Source: a bacterium (GTDB lineage Bacteria > JACRDZ01 > JAQUKH01). From it: 55,922 nucleotides of DNA. This document shows, in pieces, positions 26,263 to 34,721 of this stretch; positions within the stretch are counted from its first letter, which is position 1; each line of letters starts with the position of its first letter. The DNA lies in NCBI GenBank assembly GCA_028719205.1, contig JAQUKH010000015.1, positions 1 through 55,922 on the forward strand, read 5' to 3'. The position numbers and the translations under genes are program-made. The notes under the pieces were generated by a model that was not told the origin of the DNA, did no database searches, and worked only from the letters and a program-made list of their open reading frames with translations.

Positions 26263-26571
26263 CTATCCATATTTAAATGATACACCGGATCCGCCATGAG
26301 GATATTTCCAATCGATGTTGTCATGTGGACAGGCTATTTTGCAGGTACCGCACTCAAAACAGTTCTCAAAAGCAACATGGATCTCTCTTTTTGTTTCTTC
26401 CCAGGTATATGTAGTTACCGGACAGGCATAAGTACATTCTCGATTTTCACACTTCAGGCATTCCTGCCGGTCAATAATTTTAAGGTGCGGTTCCTTATCG
26501 GCATTTATTTTAGTAAGATAGATCTTATCCTCAAGGCTTAATTTTTTAGACTCTTTAAGGTTTACGCTCAT
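26263..26571 (-). CDS. fixX: Ferredoxin-like protein FixX
   Basis: Small iron-sulfur protein that normally partners FixC in electron transfer from electron-transfer flavoprotein to quinone. The 102-residue chain carries ECLKCENRECTYACP and CFECGTCKIACP, giving the FixX pattern of clustered cysteines. The C-terminus ends IDWKYPHGGSGVSFKYG, typical of FixX. It starts 20 bases after the FixC stop, with AAAGGA as ribosome site. FixA and FixB, the usual electron donors, are not in the window. Confidence 0.93.
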   Translation of the reverse strand: MSVNLKESKKLSLEDKIYLTKINADKEPHLKIIDRQECLKCENRECTYACPVTTYTWEETKREIHVAFENCFECGTCKIACPHDNIDWKYPHGGSGVSFKYG

Positions 26572-26590
26572 AGTTATTCCTTTTTTTATT

Positions 26591-27973
26591 CTACCAGTGC
26601 GTGGCTACAAAATCCTCTATTTTTTTGGAGAATCCGTAGTAGAATGATTTCATAGCGTTGCGTAATTGAACAATTTTGATTATAAAAGGGACAAATCCGA
26701 TCTCATAATTAAATTTGTTCATAATATTCTCTTCCACTATTTCTTTGGGAGTTTCAGATATCGTAAAGACTTCAGTAAGAACGGACGCGAGCCCTCCAGG
26801 CCATTTATTAAAAAGCTCAGGGCTGTTTTTTAAGACTTCAGGTACATCACTGTATTTTTTCATATCCTTAATTACAAAACTGTTTTCCAGTTTGTCTATA
26901 TAACTTGAGAGGGTAACAGAAGAAAAGTCATTTTTTCCTATTGCCTCAATAACGGTTTCCGCGGCCATCATTCCTGAAGCCATAGCAAGGCTTGAACCTT
27001 CATGAAGAGGTGAGGTGCTGATAAAACCGGCGGCATCGCCCACTAATAAGAACCCGTCTTTGAAAAGTTTCGGTATTTTTTTATAACCTCCCTCCGGGAT
27101 CATATGCGCGGAATATTCTAAAGTTTTACCGCCGCGAATCAAAGGTTTTATACAGGGATGCTCTTTAAAATGTTCAAGAATATCATTCGGATTGAGTTTA
27201 GCATTCATGATATCATTGATCACTACACCAATACCGATTGAAATGTTTGTTTTGTTGGTATAGATAAAGCCTGATCCGAATAAGCCTTGTACCGCGTCAC
27301 CATAGTATTCAAAGGCTACACCTTCGTTTCCTTCCAGGTGGAACCTGTCTTCAATTACATCTTTAGGCAGTTCAATGACTTCTTTAACAGCAATAGCCAT
27401 GGAATGCTGATCAAATTTTTCCCGCATTCCTTCTTTAAGGGCAATAGTGGAATTAGCTCCTTCGGCGCAAATGATCACATCCGCGAAGATCTGTCCTTCT
27501 TCCTTTGGAGTTCCCTCAGTGACCCTGGTTTGCACGCCGATCACTTTTCCATTTTTATCTTTTATGAGCTCATCCGCAACAGAATTACATAGAAGCATTA
27601 CTCCGGCTTTTTCAGCCTCTTCCGCGAACCATTTATCAAACTTTCCCCTGAGAACAGTGAATATATTATTATATGGCGGCCGGTTAAATTCATTATTTTT
27701 GAAACTGAAAAATATCTCTGACTCGGGTGTGAGAAGAGCAAAACACCTTTTAGGGATATTTCTTTCAACCGGAGCGCCTTTTTCCAGGAAATCAGGCATG
27801 ATCTTATTCAATATTGTGGTAAATATAACTCCGCCCATTACATTTTTTGAGCCGGGATAATTTCCCCTTTCTAAAAGAACAACGTCTTTGATCCCTCTTT
27901 GCGCTAAAGTCAGGGCGGCAGTAGTTCCCGCGGGGCCGGCACCGATAACGATAACACTAAATTTTTCTTTCAA
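26591..27973 (-). CDS. fixC: Electron transfer flavoprotein-quinone oxidoreductase FixC
   Basis: FAD flavoprotein that passes electrons to the membrane quinone pool. The FAD-binding motif VIGAGPAGTTAALTL is near the N-terminus, and LVGDAAGFISTSPLHEGSS is the second flavin motif at about residues 315-333. It has a C-terminal helical region (QLRNAMKSFYYGFSKKIEDF). Length is 460 residues. The start codon is TTG at 27973 with GGGAGA six bases upstream. It lies between hemH and fixX in one minus-strand run, so it could receive electrons from heme synthesis or from another donor. Confidence 0.92.
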   Translation of the reverse strand: MKEKFSVIVIGAGPAGTTAALTLAQRGIKDVVLLERGNYPGSKNVMGGVIFTTILNKIMPDFLEKGAPVERNIPKRCFALLTPESEIFFSFKNNEFNRPPYNNIFTVLRGKFDKWFAEEAEKAGVMLLCNSVADELIKDKNGKVIGVQTRVTEGTPKEEGQIFADVIICAEGANSTIALKEGMREKFDQHSMAIAVKEVIELPKDVIEDRFHLEGNEGVAFEYYGDAVQGLFGSGFIYTNKTNISIGIGVVINDIMNAKLNPNDILEHFKEHPCIKPLIRGGKTLEYSAHMIPEGGYKKIPKLFKDGFLLVGDAAGFISTSPLHEGSSLAMASGMMAAETVIEAIGKNDFSSVTLSSYIDKLENSFVIKDMKKYSDVPEVLKNSPELFNKWPGGLASVLTEVFTISETPKEIVEENIMNKFNYEIGFVPFIIKIVQLRNAMKSFYYGFSKKIEDFVATHW

Positions 27974-27985
27974 GGTTATTCTCCC

Positions 27986-28903
27986 TTAAACATACATTTT
28001 AATTAATTCTTTTAAAGATTCAATAAAAATCGGATTTACATTCAAAGAAGGTGTTCTTCTGAAATTTAGTCCGAGCTTTTGGGCTTCATTTTTATATATA
28101 ACATCAATATCATATAAAGTTTCAATATGGTCACAGATAAATCCTACAGGAACAAGCAGGACATTTTTTTTATTTGTGTCCTTGATCTTTCTTAAAACAT
28201 TAGATACATCGGGTTCCAGCCACTCTCCGGGGCTTGCGCCTTTACTTTGAAAAGCCAGGTGATATTTTGTAAAGCCTGTGTTATTTAAAATAGCTTCTAT
28301 AGTTTCTTTTATCTGTGATAAATACGGGTCGCCATCATCTATGAATTTTTTAGGAATACTGTGAACGCTGAAAATAATTTCAAGGTCTTTATCAGCGAAT
28401 TTATTTTTTTCTTCAATGATCAATTCACTGAATGCTTTTATAAAAAGAGGCTGTTTATGGTAACTTTTTATAAAAGTATAATTTATCTTATTATCAAATT
28501 CGGAAAAGCTTTTAATAAAATCATTAAGATATCCTTCCGTACTGATGCGTGAATAATACGGCGTCATCGGAAGAACTATTATTTTTACGATATTTTCTGA
28601 AATAATCTGTTTTACGGTATCAGCGATAAAAGGATGCCAATATCTCATTCCTACAAAAACTGAAAATATGTTTTCAGTTTTATTTAAGCTATCTTCCAAT
28701 GCTTTAGCCTGTTTTCGGGTTATTTCGAGAAGCGGCGATTTCCCGCCGATCTGTTCATAACGTTTTACGACTTCCTGTATTTTATCGGAAGGGATCCTCC
28801 CGCCAGTCACATTTTTAATAAACGGTTCAACCTCTTCAAAAGAAGCCGGGCCGCCAAAAGCTAAAAGTAAAACGGCTATTTTATTTTCTTTTACTGTATT
28901 CAT
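27986..28903 (-). CDS. hemH: Ferrochelatase
   Basis: Inserts ferrous iron into a porphyrin. Signatures are LLLAFGGPASFEEVEPFI at the N-terminus, VGMRYWHPFI, the active-site histidine region IIFSVHSIPKKFIDDGDPY at about residues 177-195, and WLEPDVSNVL with the conserved glutamate. The 305-residue length resembles short, soluble ferrochelatases that often act on coproporphyrin. Its first 23 bases overlap hemE. With hemY in the same cluster it gives the late pathway, but the step that converts the coproporphyrin side chains is not encoded here. Confidence 0.94.
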   Translation of the reverse strand: MNTVKENKIAVLLLAFGGPASFEEVEPFIKNVTGGRIPSDKIQEVVKRYEQIGGKSPLLEITRKQAKALEDSLNKTENIFSVFVGMRYWHPFIADTVKQIISENIVKIIVLPMTPYYSRISTEGYLNDFIKSFSEFDNKINYTFIKSYHKQPLFIKAFSELIIEEKNKFADKDLEIIFSVHSIPKKFIDDGDPYLSQIKETIEAILNNTGFTKYHLAFQSKGASPGEWLEPDVSNVLRKIKDTNKKNVLLVPVGFICDHIETLYDIDVIYKNEAQKLGLNFRRTPSLNVNPIFIESLKELIKMYV

Positions 28904-29915
28904 GGACTGTATTTGCTAAAAGGATCACATTTTCTACAGGTGTTTCCTGCAGGATCCCGTGCCCGAGATTAAAAATATGCCCGGGCTGGTTATTGGTATA
29001 ATCTAAAATTTCTTTAACTTTTCTTTTTATTTCAGCGGGTTTCGCGAAAAGGACCGTCGGGTCAAGATTTCCCTGTATCGCTGTGTCTTTACCCAATCTA
29101 TCCCATGCCTCGTCAAGATTTATCCGCCAGTCGATCCCAATCACATCGCCTCCGGCTTTTTTCATTAACTCAAGTAAATGGCTGGTTCCTGTGCCGAAAT
29201 GAATGCTTGGAACATTAAGTTTTTTAACCGCTTTAAAGATCTTTTGTGAATAAGGTAATACGAATTCCGTATAGTCATTTACAGACATGCATCCAATCCA
29301 GCTGTCAAAAAGCTGGATAAGGTCAACGCCGCTTTTAACCTGCGCTGAAAGATATCTAATGATTATTTCAGCAAGCTTATCCATCATTTTGTGCCATGAT
29401 TTGGGATCGGTGTACATCATTGTTTTTGTTTTAAGATAGTCGCGGGAATGGCCGCCTTCGATCATATAGCTTGCCAGTGTGAACGGCGCTCCTGAAAAAC
29501 CGATAAGGGGGATTTTATCGTTAAGTTCCTTTTTGACTAATTTAATTGCCTTTAACAAATAAGGCACGTCACTTTCAGGTTCGATCACTCTTATTTTATC
29601 CACATCGTGCGCTGTCCTGACCGGATTTTTTATTACCGGGCCTTCGTTCTTGCCGAAATAAAAATCAATTCCCATGCCTTCCAGAGGCAGAAGAATGTCG
29701 GCAAATATGATTGCCGCGTCAAGCGGAATTTTTTTGATCGGCTGGAGGGTTACTTCACACGCGATTTCAGGATTTTTGCACATCTCGATGAAAGAATAAT
29801 TTTCGCGTATTTTCCTGTACTCTTCCATGTATCTTCCTGCTTGTCTCATGCACCAGACCGGCGTATAGGGTGTTTTCTCTCTCCGGCAAGCTTTAAGAAT
29901 TGTATCGTTTTTCAT
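28881..29915 (-). CDS. hemE: Uroporphyrinogen decarboxylase
   Basis: Decarboxylates uroporphyrinogen III to coproporphyrinogen III. Motifs are PVWCMRQAGRYMEEYRK near the N-terminus, GFSGAPFTLASYMIEGG, FDSWIG, IGIDWRINLDEA, GNLDPTVLF and FNLGHGILQETP. The start is set at ATG 29915 (344 residues) because the GGAGG at 29919-29923 would then be a well-spaced ribosome site. The ATG at 29927 lies before that site. It is the first gene of the heme cluster. A possible promoter lies partly in hairpin repeat copy B. Confidence 0.96.
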   Translation of the reverse strand: MKNDTILKACRREKTPYTPVWCMRQAGRYMEEYRKIRENYSFIEMCKNPEIACEVTLQPIKKIPLDAAIIFADILLPLEGMGIDFYFGKNEGPVIKNPVRTAHDVDKIRVIEPESDVPYLLKAIKLVKKELNDKIPLIGFSGAPFTLASYMIEGGHSRDYLKTKTMMYTDPKSWHKMMDKLAEIIIRYLSAQVKSGVDLIQLFDSWIGCMSVNDYTEFVLPYSQKIFKAVKKLNVPSIHFGTGTSHLLELMKKAGGDVIGIDWRINLDEAWDRLGKDTAIQGNLDPTVLFAKPAEIKRKVKEILDYTNNQPGHIFNLGHGILQETPVENVILLANTVHEYSKRK

Positions 29916-29956
29916 CAGGTCCTCCATAATAGATTTATTTAAATAAATTATATCAC

Positions 29957-29984
29957 ATTATATTATCCCCTACGAGGATAACAA
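29957..29984 (-). promoter_or_regulatory. Possible hemE promoter partly inside repeat copy B
   Basis: On the minus strand, TTGTTA (29979-29984) and TATAAT (29957-29962) are 16 bases apart. The -35 box and spacer lie within the conserved arm of the dispersed hairpin repeat. A second TATAAT-like box is at 29947-29952. Moderate support only. Confidence 0.35.
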
Positions 29985-30035
29985 TGAGTAAAAGCGGGTC
30001 CCGATAAATCGGGACCGTTTAACTCAAGTTTATAT
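29962..30035 (-). repeat. Dispersed hairpin repeat, copy B
   Basis: On the minus strand this has the same left arm (30017-30035) and right arm (29963-29995) as the repeat at 13922-14002. Its tip is a 20-base near-perfect palindrome (GGTCCCGAT pairing with ATCGGGACC) instead of the tip in copy A. The left arm supplies the last codons and stop of the gene at 30019-30597. Confidence 0.7.
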
Positions 30036-30597
30036 TTTTATCGCCAACCAGAAAAATTTTCGGACGTTTTAACAGGTCAAAAATAAAAAAATCCTTTATA
30101 TCTTTTTTAAATATAAATTCTTTTCTGTTTATGCTATATATGTTTATTTTTCTTTTTAATTTCTTTTCAAGTGTACGCATGGAACCTGAAATTTTTTTCT
30201 TGTCAGGCTGTCCGATAATAAAAATAAAAACTTCCGCTTTAAGGTTATTTTCACCTTTGGCGATAGGTCCGTAAATAAAAGCTGTTTCTATACCTTTGAT
30301 TTTGGCTATTTCTTTTTTTATCTCATCAACAAGGCCGATCGTTTTATTTACGATCTGTTTTAATTCATTAAAGAGAGGATATTTCTTGTCTAAATAATAA
30401 AAATCCAGGCGCCCCTTTTTATGGGATAAAAAAATACCGGCCTTCTTAAGATTCAATAATTCCCGCCGGATGTTGCCGACAGTTGCCTTTAATATTTTCT
30501 CCAATTGCCTGAGATAATATTCATTGTCCGGTTCAACAAAATAAAGCCTGAGTATCGCTTCCCTCAGTTTTGACTTCCCAAGATTGAGCAAATCCAT
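30019..30597 (-). CDS. Winged-helix regulator with degenerate nucleotidyltransferase-like domain
   Basis: Probably a DNA-binding autoregulator. The N-terminal 75 residues form a winged helix (EYYLRQLEKILKATVGNIRR is the likely recognition region, then GRLDFYYLDKKYP). The C-terminal half resembles a minimal nucleotidyltransferase (AFIYGPIAKGENN at 106-118). The metal-binding aspartate pair expected after it is replaced by KAEVFIFII, so it should be inactive. AAGGA precedes the ATG. A perfect 10-bp inverted repeat 19 bases upstream overlaps its own -10 box. The last codons lie in repeat copy B. No CGCG was seen in the gene. Confidence 0.75.
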   Translation of the reverse strand: MDLLNLGKSKLREAILRLYFVEPDNEYYLRQLEKILKATVGNIRRELLNLKKAGIFLSHKKGRLDFYYLDKKYPLFNELKQIVNKTIGLVDEIKKEIAKIKGIETAFIYGPIAKGENNLKAEVFIFIIGQPDKKKISGSMRTLEKKLKRKINIYSINRKEFIFKKDIKDFFIFDLLKRPKIFLVGDKNINLS

Positions 30598-30615
30598 TTT
30601 TGTTCCTTATTATTT

Positions 30616-30639
30616 ATTGTAGTCAATTCTGACTACAAT
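30616..30639. promoter_or_regulatory. Perfect palindromic operator
   Basis: ATTGTAGTCA (30616-30625) and TGACTACAAT (30630-30639) are exact complements around ATTC. The site lies between the divergent regulator (start 30597) and the glycosyltransferase (30702). It covers the regulator's -10 box and start point, as expected for autorepression. Confidence 0.7.
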
Positions 30640-30665
30640 TATAAATAAAAAAAATATTTTGTCAA
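30638..30665 (-). promoter_or_regulatory. Promoter of the winged-helix regulator
   Basis: On the minus strand, TTGACA (30660-30665) and TATAAT (30638-30643) are 16 bases apart. The -10 box touches the palindrome at 30616-30639, so a dimer bound there would block transcription. Confidence 0.6.
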
Positions 30666-30701
30666 GATAAATTTATATTATAAACTTTTTAAAATATTTT
30701 A

Positions 30702-32948
30702 TTGTTTAAAGAAAAAATAACTGGTATTATCCGCTTAATGCCCAAAATAAAATCCTTTATTTACCGGAAATCCCGTTATATATTTATTTTGGAAACGTTA
30801 TTTATTATTTGGGGAATAATAGTTTATGCTTTTTATCCATGGAAAATCGGCCCTCAGAAGTTTATCGCATTTTCAAAAATATTATCAATTTTTGTATTAA
30901 ACGCGAAAATATCAATATTAATCAAAAGTATTTTGCCGTTGATCTTTATTTTATTCCTTATTATCCTTTCTTTTCTTATTGGAAGGTCAATAATCCGTAT
31001 TTGTAAAATAGAATTGAAAACGGGCCAAAAGACAGTAACATATTGCGGTTTAGGCTTGGGCTTTTTGTCGTTTTTGATGTTTTTTTTGGGAATGACCGGT
31101 TTATGGTTTTCGAAAGTAATAACAATTATTTTAGTGTTTTTATTTGCCAGCTTAAGTATATATAATATTGATCTGATCAGAGATAAGTCTTTGATTTCAA
31201 ATGTATTAAGGCCTATTAAAAACATAAGCATTATTGAAGCAATTATTGCCTTTTTTATTTTAATATTTTTGTGTTTAGGATTTTTAGGTGCTGCCAGCCC
31301 GGAGATATTTTATGATTCTTTGATATACCATCTTTCACTGCCGAATCTTTATCTTTTGGAACATAAGATAATTTCCACCCCGCAAAACCTTTTTTCAGGG
31401 ATACCTTTTTTAACAGAAATGCTTTATGGCTTAGGCTTGTCGATGTCCGGAGTGGAGGCTGCGAAGTTGATCCATTATTTATTCGGTATATTAGTTTTAA
31501 GTGTGATCTGGTCGTTTACTTCTCATGGTTTTTCGAAAAAAACGGTTCTTTTAGCGTCTTTTATTTTTTGTTCCACACCCATAGTTATATGGGAATTTAT
31601 GGAAGCCGCGGTTGAGTTGTCATGGACTTATTTTACTTTGCTCGCGGTATTACATATTTTAAATTTGTTTGACGCGTCTGAAGAAAAATCCATAAATAAT
31701 AACCTTATTATGTCAGGGATATTCAGCGGATTCGCGATGAGCACGAAATATCCCGCATGGCTTATTTTCCCTGTGCTGGTTTTACTTATTTATTTTATTG
31801 GAATTAAAAAACAAATGGTATTTACGGGTAGAATACGGCAAATTATTTTGTTTACCATAGTAACAAGTGTTTTAGTTTTTCCATGGATCGCAAAAAATAC
31901 ATTTTTTTACAAAAATCCTGTTTATCCTTTTTTGAATGATTATATTGCCGGTTCCTCAAATGATGACCCTGATTGGAGAATGCTTGGAGCGGAGGCCAGA
32001 GGAGAAAATATAATTACTAAACTTAGTTCTTTCCAAGGTGTAAAAAACTATATTAAATATCCATGGAATATAACTATGAATGGAATCTCTAATCATGATT
32101 TTATTGGAGCAGTTTTTCTTTTCTTTTTACCATGGCTTTTATATCCCGGAATAAAATCACAAAAATATAAGTATTTACTTTGTTTCTTTATTGGTTTTTA
32201 CATTATATTAAGTATAACGACAATTTATATTAGATTTTTTATACCGGTATTGGCATTATTATCTATACTGCTTTCGGTAATAATATGTGAATTTAGCCCG
32301 GGATATTTAAAGATATTTGCTTTTGTTTTTATAATATTATTATCCGGCTATAATTTTTGTTATACATATAATATTTGGTTTCAGACAGATTCCTGGATGG
32401 TATTTACCGGGCAAAAAAGCAGGGATGTATACCTTTCGGAAGCTCATAAGACATATCCTTCCCCTTATTACCAAACAGCTGTTTATATTAATAAAAATTT
32501 ACCGGAAGATTCAAAGATCCTTATTGTGGGGGACGAAAGAGGATTATATTATCAAAGAAAATATAATGCGTCATCCGTGTTTAATAAACAGCATTTTTTA
32601 AAAATACTTGAAAAGTCGGATAATAGCGGATCGTTCTATAATAATTTAAAAGAAGAAGGATTTACGCATATTCTTTTTAATATGATGGAGATCTACCGGT
32701 TGGTTCCGACACATAAATCAATTAAAATGCTATATACTGGTTTGGACAATAATAAAGTATCTATATTAAATGAATTTTGGAGTAAATATATTCAGGTAGT
32801 TCATATCGAAAGTAATGATTCTTCAGCGGGAGACCGGCGGTTTGTGATTTTGTATAAATTATTACCTTTACAGGAAGCAGAACAGCCTCATAATATACCG
32901 AAAAATCATTTTTTGTCTATTTTAGACCAGGTAAAAAAATCTGAATAA
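30702..32948 (+). CDS. Polytopic membrane glycosyltransferase-like protein (GT39/ArnT type)
   Basis: Probable lipid-linked-sugar-dependent glycosyltransferase of the dolichyl-mannosyltransferase/RgtA-like class. It has about 12 to 13 hydrophobic segments over 748 residues. The first large loop holds DSLIYHLSLPNLYLLEHKII, which fits the catalytic loop with an acidic residue. Further matches are FSGFAMSTKYPAWLIFPV and WIAKNTFFYKNPVYPFLN, typical of this family. The C-terminal part is soluble and extracytoplasmic. The start is uncertain: TTG 30702 or ATG 30738, both without a good ribosome site. The acceptor is unknown; pilin or surface glycan is possible given the pilus genes. Confidence 0.82.
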   Translation: MFKEKITGIIRLMPKIKSFIYRKSRYIFILETLFIIWGIIVYAFYPWKIGPQKFIAFSKILSIFVLNAKISILIKSILPLIFILFLIILSFLIGRSIIRICKIELKTGQKTVTYCGLGLGFLSFLMFFLGMTGLWFSKVITIILVFLFASLSIYNIDLIRDKSLISNVLRPIKNISIIEAIIAFFILIFLCLGFLGAASPEIFYDSLIYHLSLPNLYLLEHKIISTPQNLFSGIPFLTEMLYGLGLSMSGVEAAKLIHYLFGILVLSVIWSFTSHGFSKKTVLLASFIFCSTPIVIWEFMEAAVELSWTYFTLLAVLHILNLFDASEEKSINNNLIMSGIFSGFAMSTKYPAWLIFPVLVLLIYFIGIKKQMVFTGRIRQIILFTIVTSVLVFPWIAKNTFFYKNPVYPFLNDYIAGSSNDDPDWRMLGAEARGENIITKLSSFQGVKNYIKYPWNITMNGISNHDFIGAVFLFFLPWLLYPGIKSQKYKYLLCFFIGFYIILSITTIYIRFFIPVLALLSILLSVIICEFSPGYLKIFAFVFIILLSGYNFCYTYNIWFQTDSWMVFTGQKSRDVYLSEAHKTYPSPYYQTAVYINKNLPEDSKILIVGDERGLYYQRKYNASSVFNKQHFLKILEKSDNSGSFYNNLKEEGFTHILFNMMEIYRLVPTHKSIKMLYTGLDNNKVSILNEFWSKYIQVVHIESNDSSAGDRRFVILYKLLPLQEAEQPHNIPKNHFLSILDQVKKSE

Positions 32949-32997
32949 GTTAATATAACCTTTGGAATATTATGATATTATGGACAAAGGTAATTTT

Positions 32998-34245
32998 ATG
33001 GAAAAAGCATTATTAGTTGTTCCTCATAACAGCAGAAAAGACGAATGGGATATTGAAGATACAAGATCTGAATTGAAATCTTTAGTGATCTCAGTCGGTG
33101 TCGAAGTCCTGGACCTTATGGTTTGCCCGCTTAGGGAGATAAACTCCTCATATTATATCGGCAAAGGAAAGGCTAATGAAATAAGCGAGAGGGCCAAGGC
33201 GCTTGACGCGGGTGTTGTAATTTTTAATTGTGAACTGTCGCCTGCCCAGCAGAGAGGACTTGAGGATATTCTTGAGGCAAAGGTAATTGACAGGACCCAG
33301 TTGATACTTGATGTTTTCGCGAGGCGCGCTAAAAGCAATGAAGGAAAAATTCAGGTTGAGCTTGCCCAACTGAATTATTTATTGCCGCGGTTAACCGGAA
33401 AAGGGATTGAACTTTCGCGTTTGGGAGGCGGGATCGGGACCCGGGGGCCGGGTGAGCAAAAACTGGAGATCGACCGTCGCAGGATCAAAGAAAAAATTTC
33501 GCGCTTGAAATCCGGCCTGGATGTTTTACGCGAGAGAAGAGATAATTTGAGGATCCAGAGAAGGCGGCATTCATTGCCTTTGATAAGCCTTGTAGGATAT
33601 ACCAACGCGGGCAAATCTTCGCTTCTTAACGCGCTTACCAAGTCGGATGTTGAGGTGGATAACCGTCTCTTCAGCACGTTAGACGCTGTAACAAGGAAAT
33701 TATCGCTTCCTAATAATCAGGATGTTCTTCTGACCGATACCGTCGGTTTTCTTCATAACCTTCCGCATGGCCTGATTGAATCATTCAAGGCTACTTTGGA
33801 AGAGGTCGAGGGCGCGGACCTTTTGATCCATGTCATTGATATTTCCACTCATCTTCTGGATGAAAAGTTCAAATCCGTGAACAGGGTCCTGCAGGAATTA
33901 GGCACGGACCAGAAACCGGTCATTAATGTGTTAAATAAGACCGATCAGGCTTCATCAAAGAAATTCATTAAAAGAATGTCGGATGAATTCCCGGATTCCG
34001 CGGCTCTTTCATGCCTGACGGGTGAAGGTTTGGATAATTTGCGGGATCTTATTATGAAAAAATTGGATTATCTTAATACCACGATAAAATTATTTATTCC
34101 TTTCAGCCGCATGGATATTGTCAGTGAAATATCCGCGAATGGCGATATATTTGAAAAAGAATTTACCGAAAAAGGGGTAAATGTCAGCGCGAGATTGCCG
34201 AAAATTATTGCTGATAAGTTGAAAAATAAATTAACTGAAAAATGA
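32998..34245 (+). CDS. hflX: Ribosome-associated GTPase HflX
   Basis: GTPase that splits stalled ribosomes under stress. The N-terminal domain has YYIGKGKANEISERA, FNCELSPAQQRGLEDIL and DRTQLILDVFARRA, then the GTPase linker GIELSRLGGGIGTRGPGEQKLE. The G domain starts near residue 200 with GYTNAGKSSLLNAL, then DTVGFLHNLPHGLIESFKAT and NKTD. The ATG at 32998 is chosen for its AAAGG ribosome site (415 residues). In-frame starts at 32962 and 32980 are alternatives. Confidence 0.95.
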   Translation: MEKALLVVPHNSRKDEWDIEDTRSELKSLVISVGVEVLDLMVCPLREINSSYYIGKGKANEISERAKALDAGVVIFNCELSPAQQRGLEDILEAKVIDRTQLILDVFARRAKSNEGKIQVELAQLNYLLPRLTGKGIELSRLGGGIGTRGPGEQKLEIDRRRIKEKISRLKSGLDVLRERRDNLRIQRRRHSLPLISLVGYTNAGKSSLLNALTKSDVEVDNRLFSTLDAVTRKLSLPNNQDVLLTDTVGFLHNLPHGLIESFKATLEEVEGADLLIHVIDISTHLLDEKFKSVNRVLQELGTDQKPVINVLNKTDQASSKKFIKRMSDEFPDSAALSCLTGEGLDNLRDLIMKKLDYLNTTIKLFIPFSRMDIVSEISANGDIFEKEFTEKGVNVSARLPKIIADKLKNKLTEK

Positions 34246-34246
34246 C

Positions 34247-34335
34247 AAAAAGGTCACAAGTCTCAAAGTCACCAGGTTACCAGTTAAATAAATTTATATT
34301 TGCTTGTGACGTTGTGGCTTGTTAGCTTGTGACTT
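34247..34335. repeat. TTGTGAC-rich imperfect repeats after hflX
   Basis: Short units of CACAAG/CTTGTG occur several times in both directions. AAAAAGGTCACAAG at the left can pair with CTTGTGACTTTTA at the right, with smaller repeats between. This may be the hflX terminator region or a degenerate short repeat cluster. It covers the gap before comEA and overlaps the GTG at 34329 that could otherwise be read as the comEA start. Confidence 0.4.
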
Positions 34336-34346
34336 TTAAAATTATT

Positions 34347-34721
34347 ATGTTTTATTTTACCAAACAGGAAAAGATCGTTATTCTATTTTTGACCGGCGCG
34401 ATAATTCTGGGTTCAGGTATCCAGTGGGCGAGGAACAGAGGAAACCTTAAGGCAATTGAATCTATTAAAATAGAGGGGAAGACGAATGCCCCTGCGAACG
34501 GAATAAACAAAAAAATAAATATAAATTCCGCGTCCGCCAGTGAATTGGACGCTCTTTCAGGAATCGGGCCGAAGATCGCCGCGGAAATCATAAGTTATCG
34601 CGAAAAGTCCGGGAAATTCAAGGTTATAGAAGATATTAAAAAAGTACGCGGGATCGGCGGGAAAAAATTCAATGAAATAAGAGATAAAATCAGCATAAAT
34701 GACGAAACAACCATGCCTTAA
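34347..34721 (+). CDS. comEA: ComEA-like DNA-binding helix-hairpin-helix protein
   Basis: Membrane-anchored receptor that binds incoming DNA in natural transformation. The ATG at 34347 gives 124 residues, with a signal-anchor at about 8-28 (KIVILFLTGAIILGSGIQWA). The C-terminal ComEA repeat is INSASASELDALSGIGPKIA, then YREKSGKFKVIEDIKKVRGIG. The GTG at 34329 is less likely. It overlaps comEC by 23 bases. With the type IV pilus genes starting 2.7 kb downstream it makes a coherent DNA-uptake set. Confidence 0.88.
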   Translation: MFYFTKQEKIVILFLTGAIILGSGIQWARNRGNLKAIESIKIEGKTNAPANGINKKININSASASELDALSGIGPKIAAEIISYREKSGKFKVIEDIKKVRGIGGKKFNEIRDKISINDETTMP

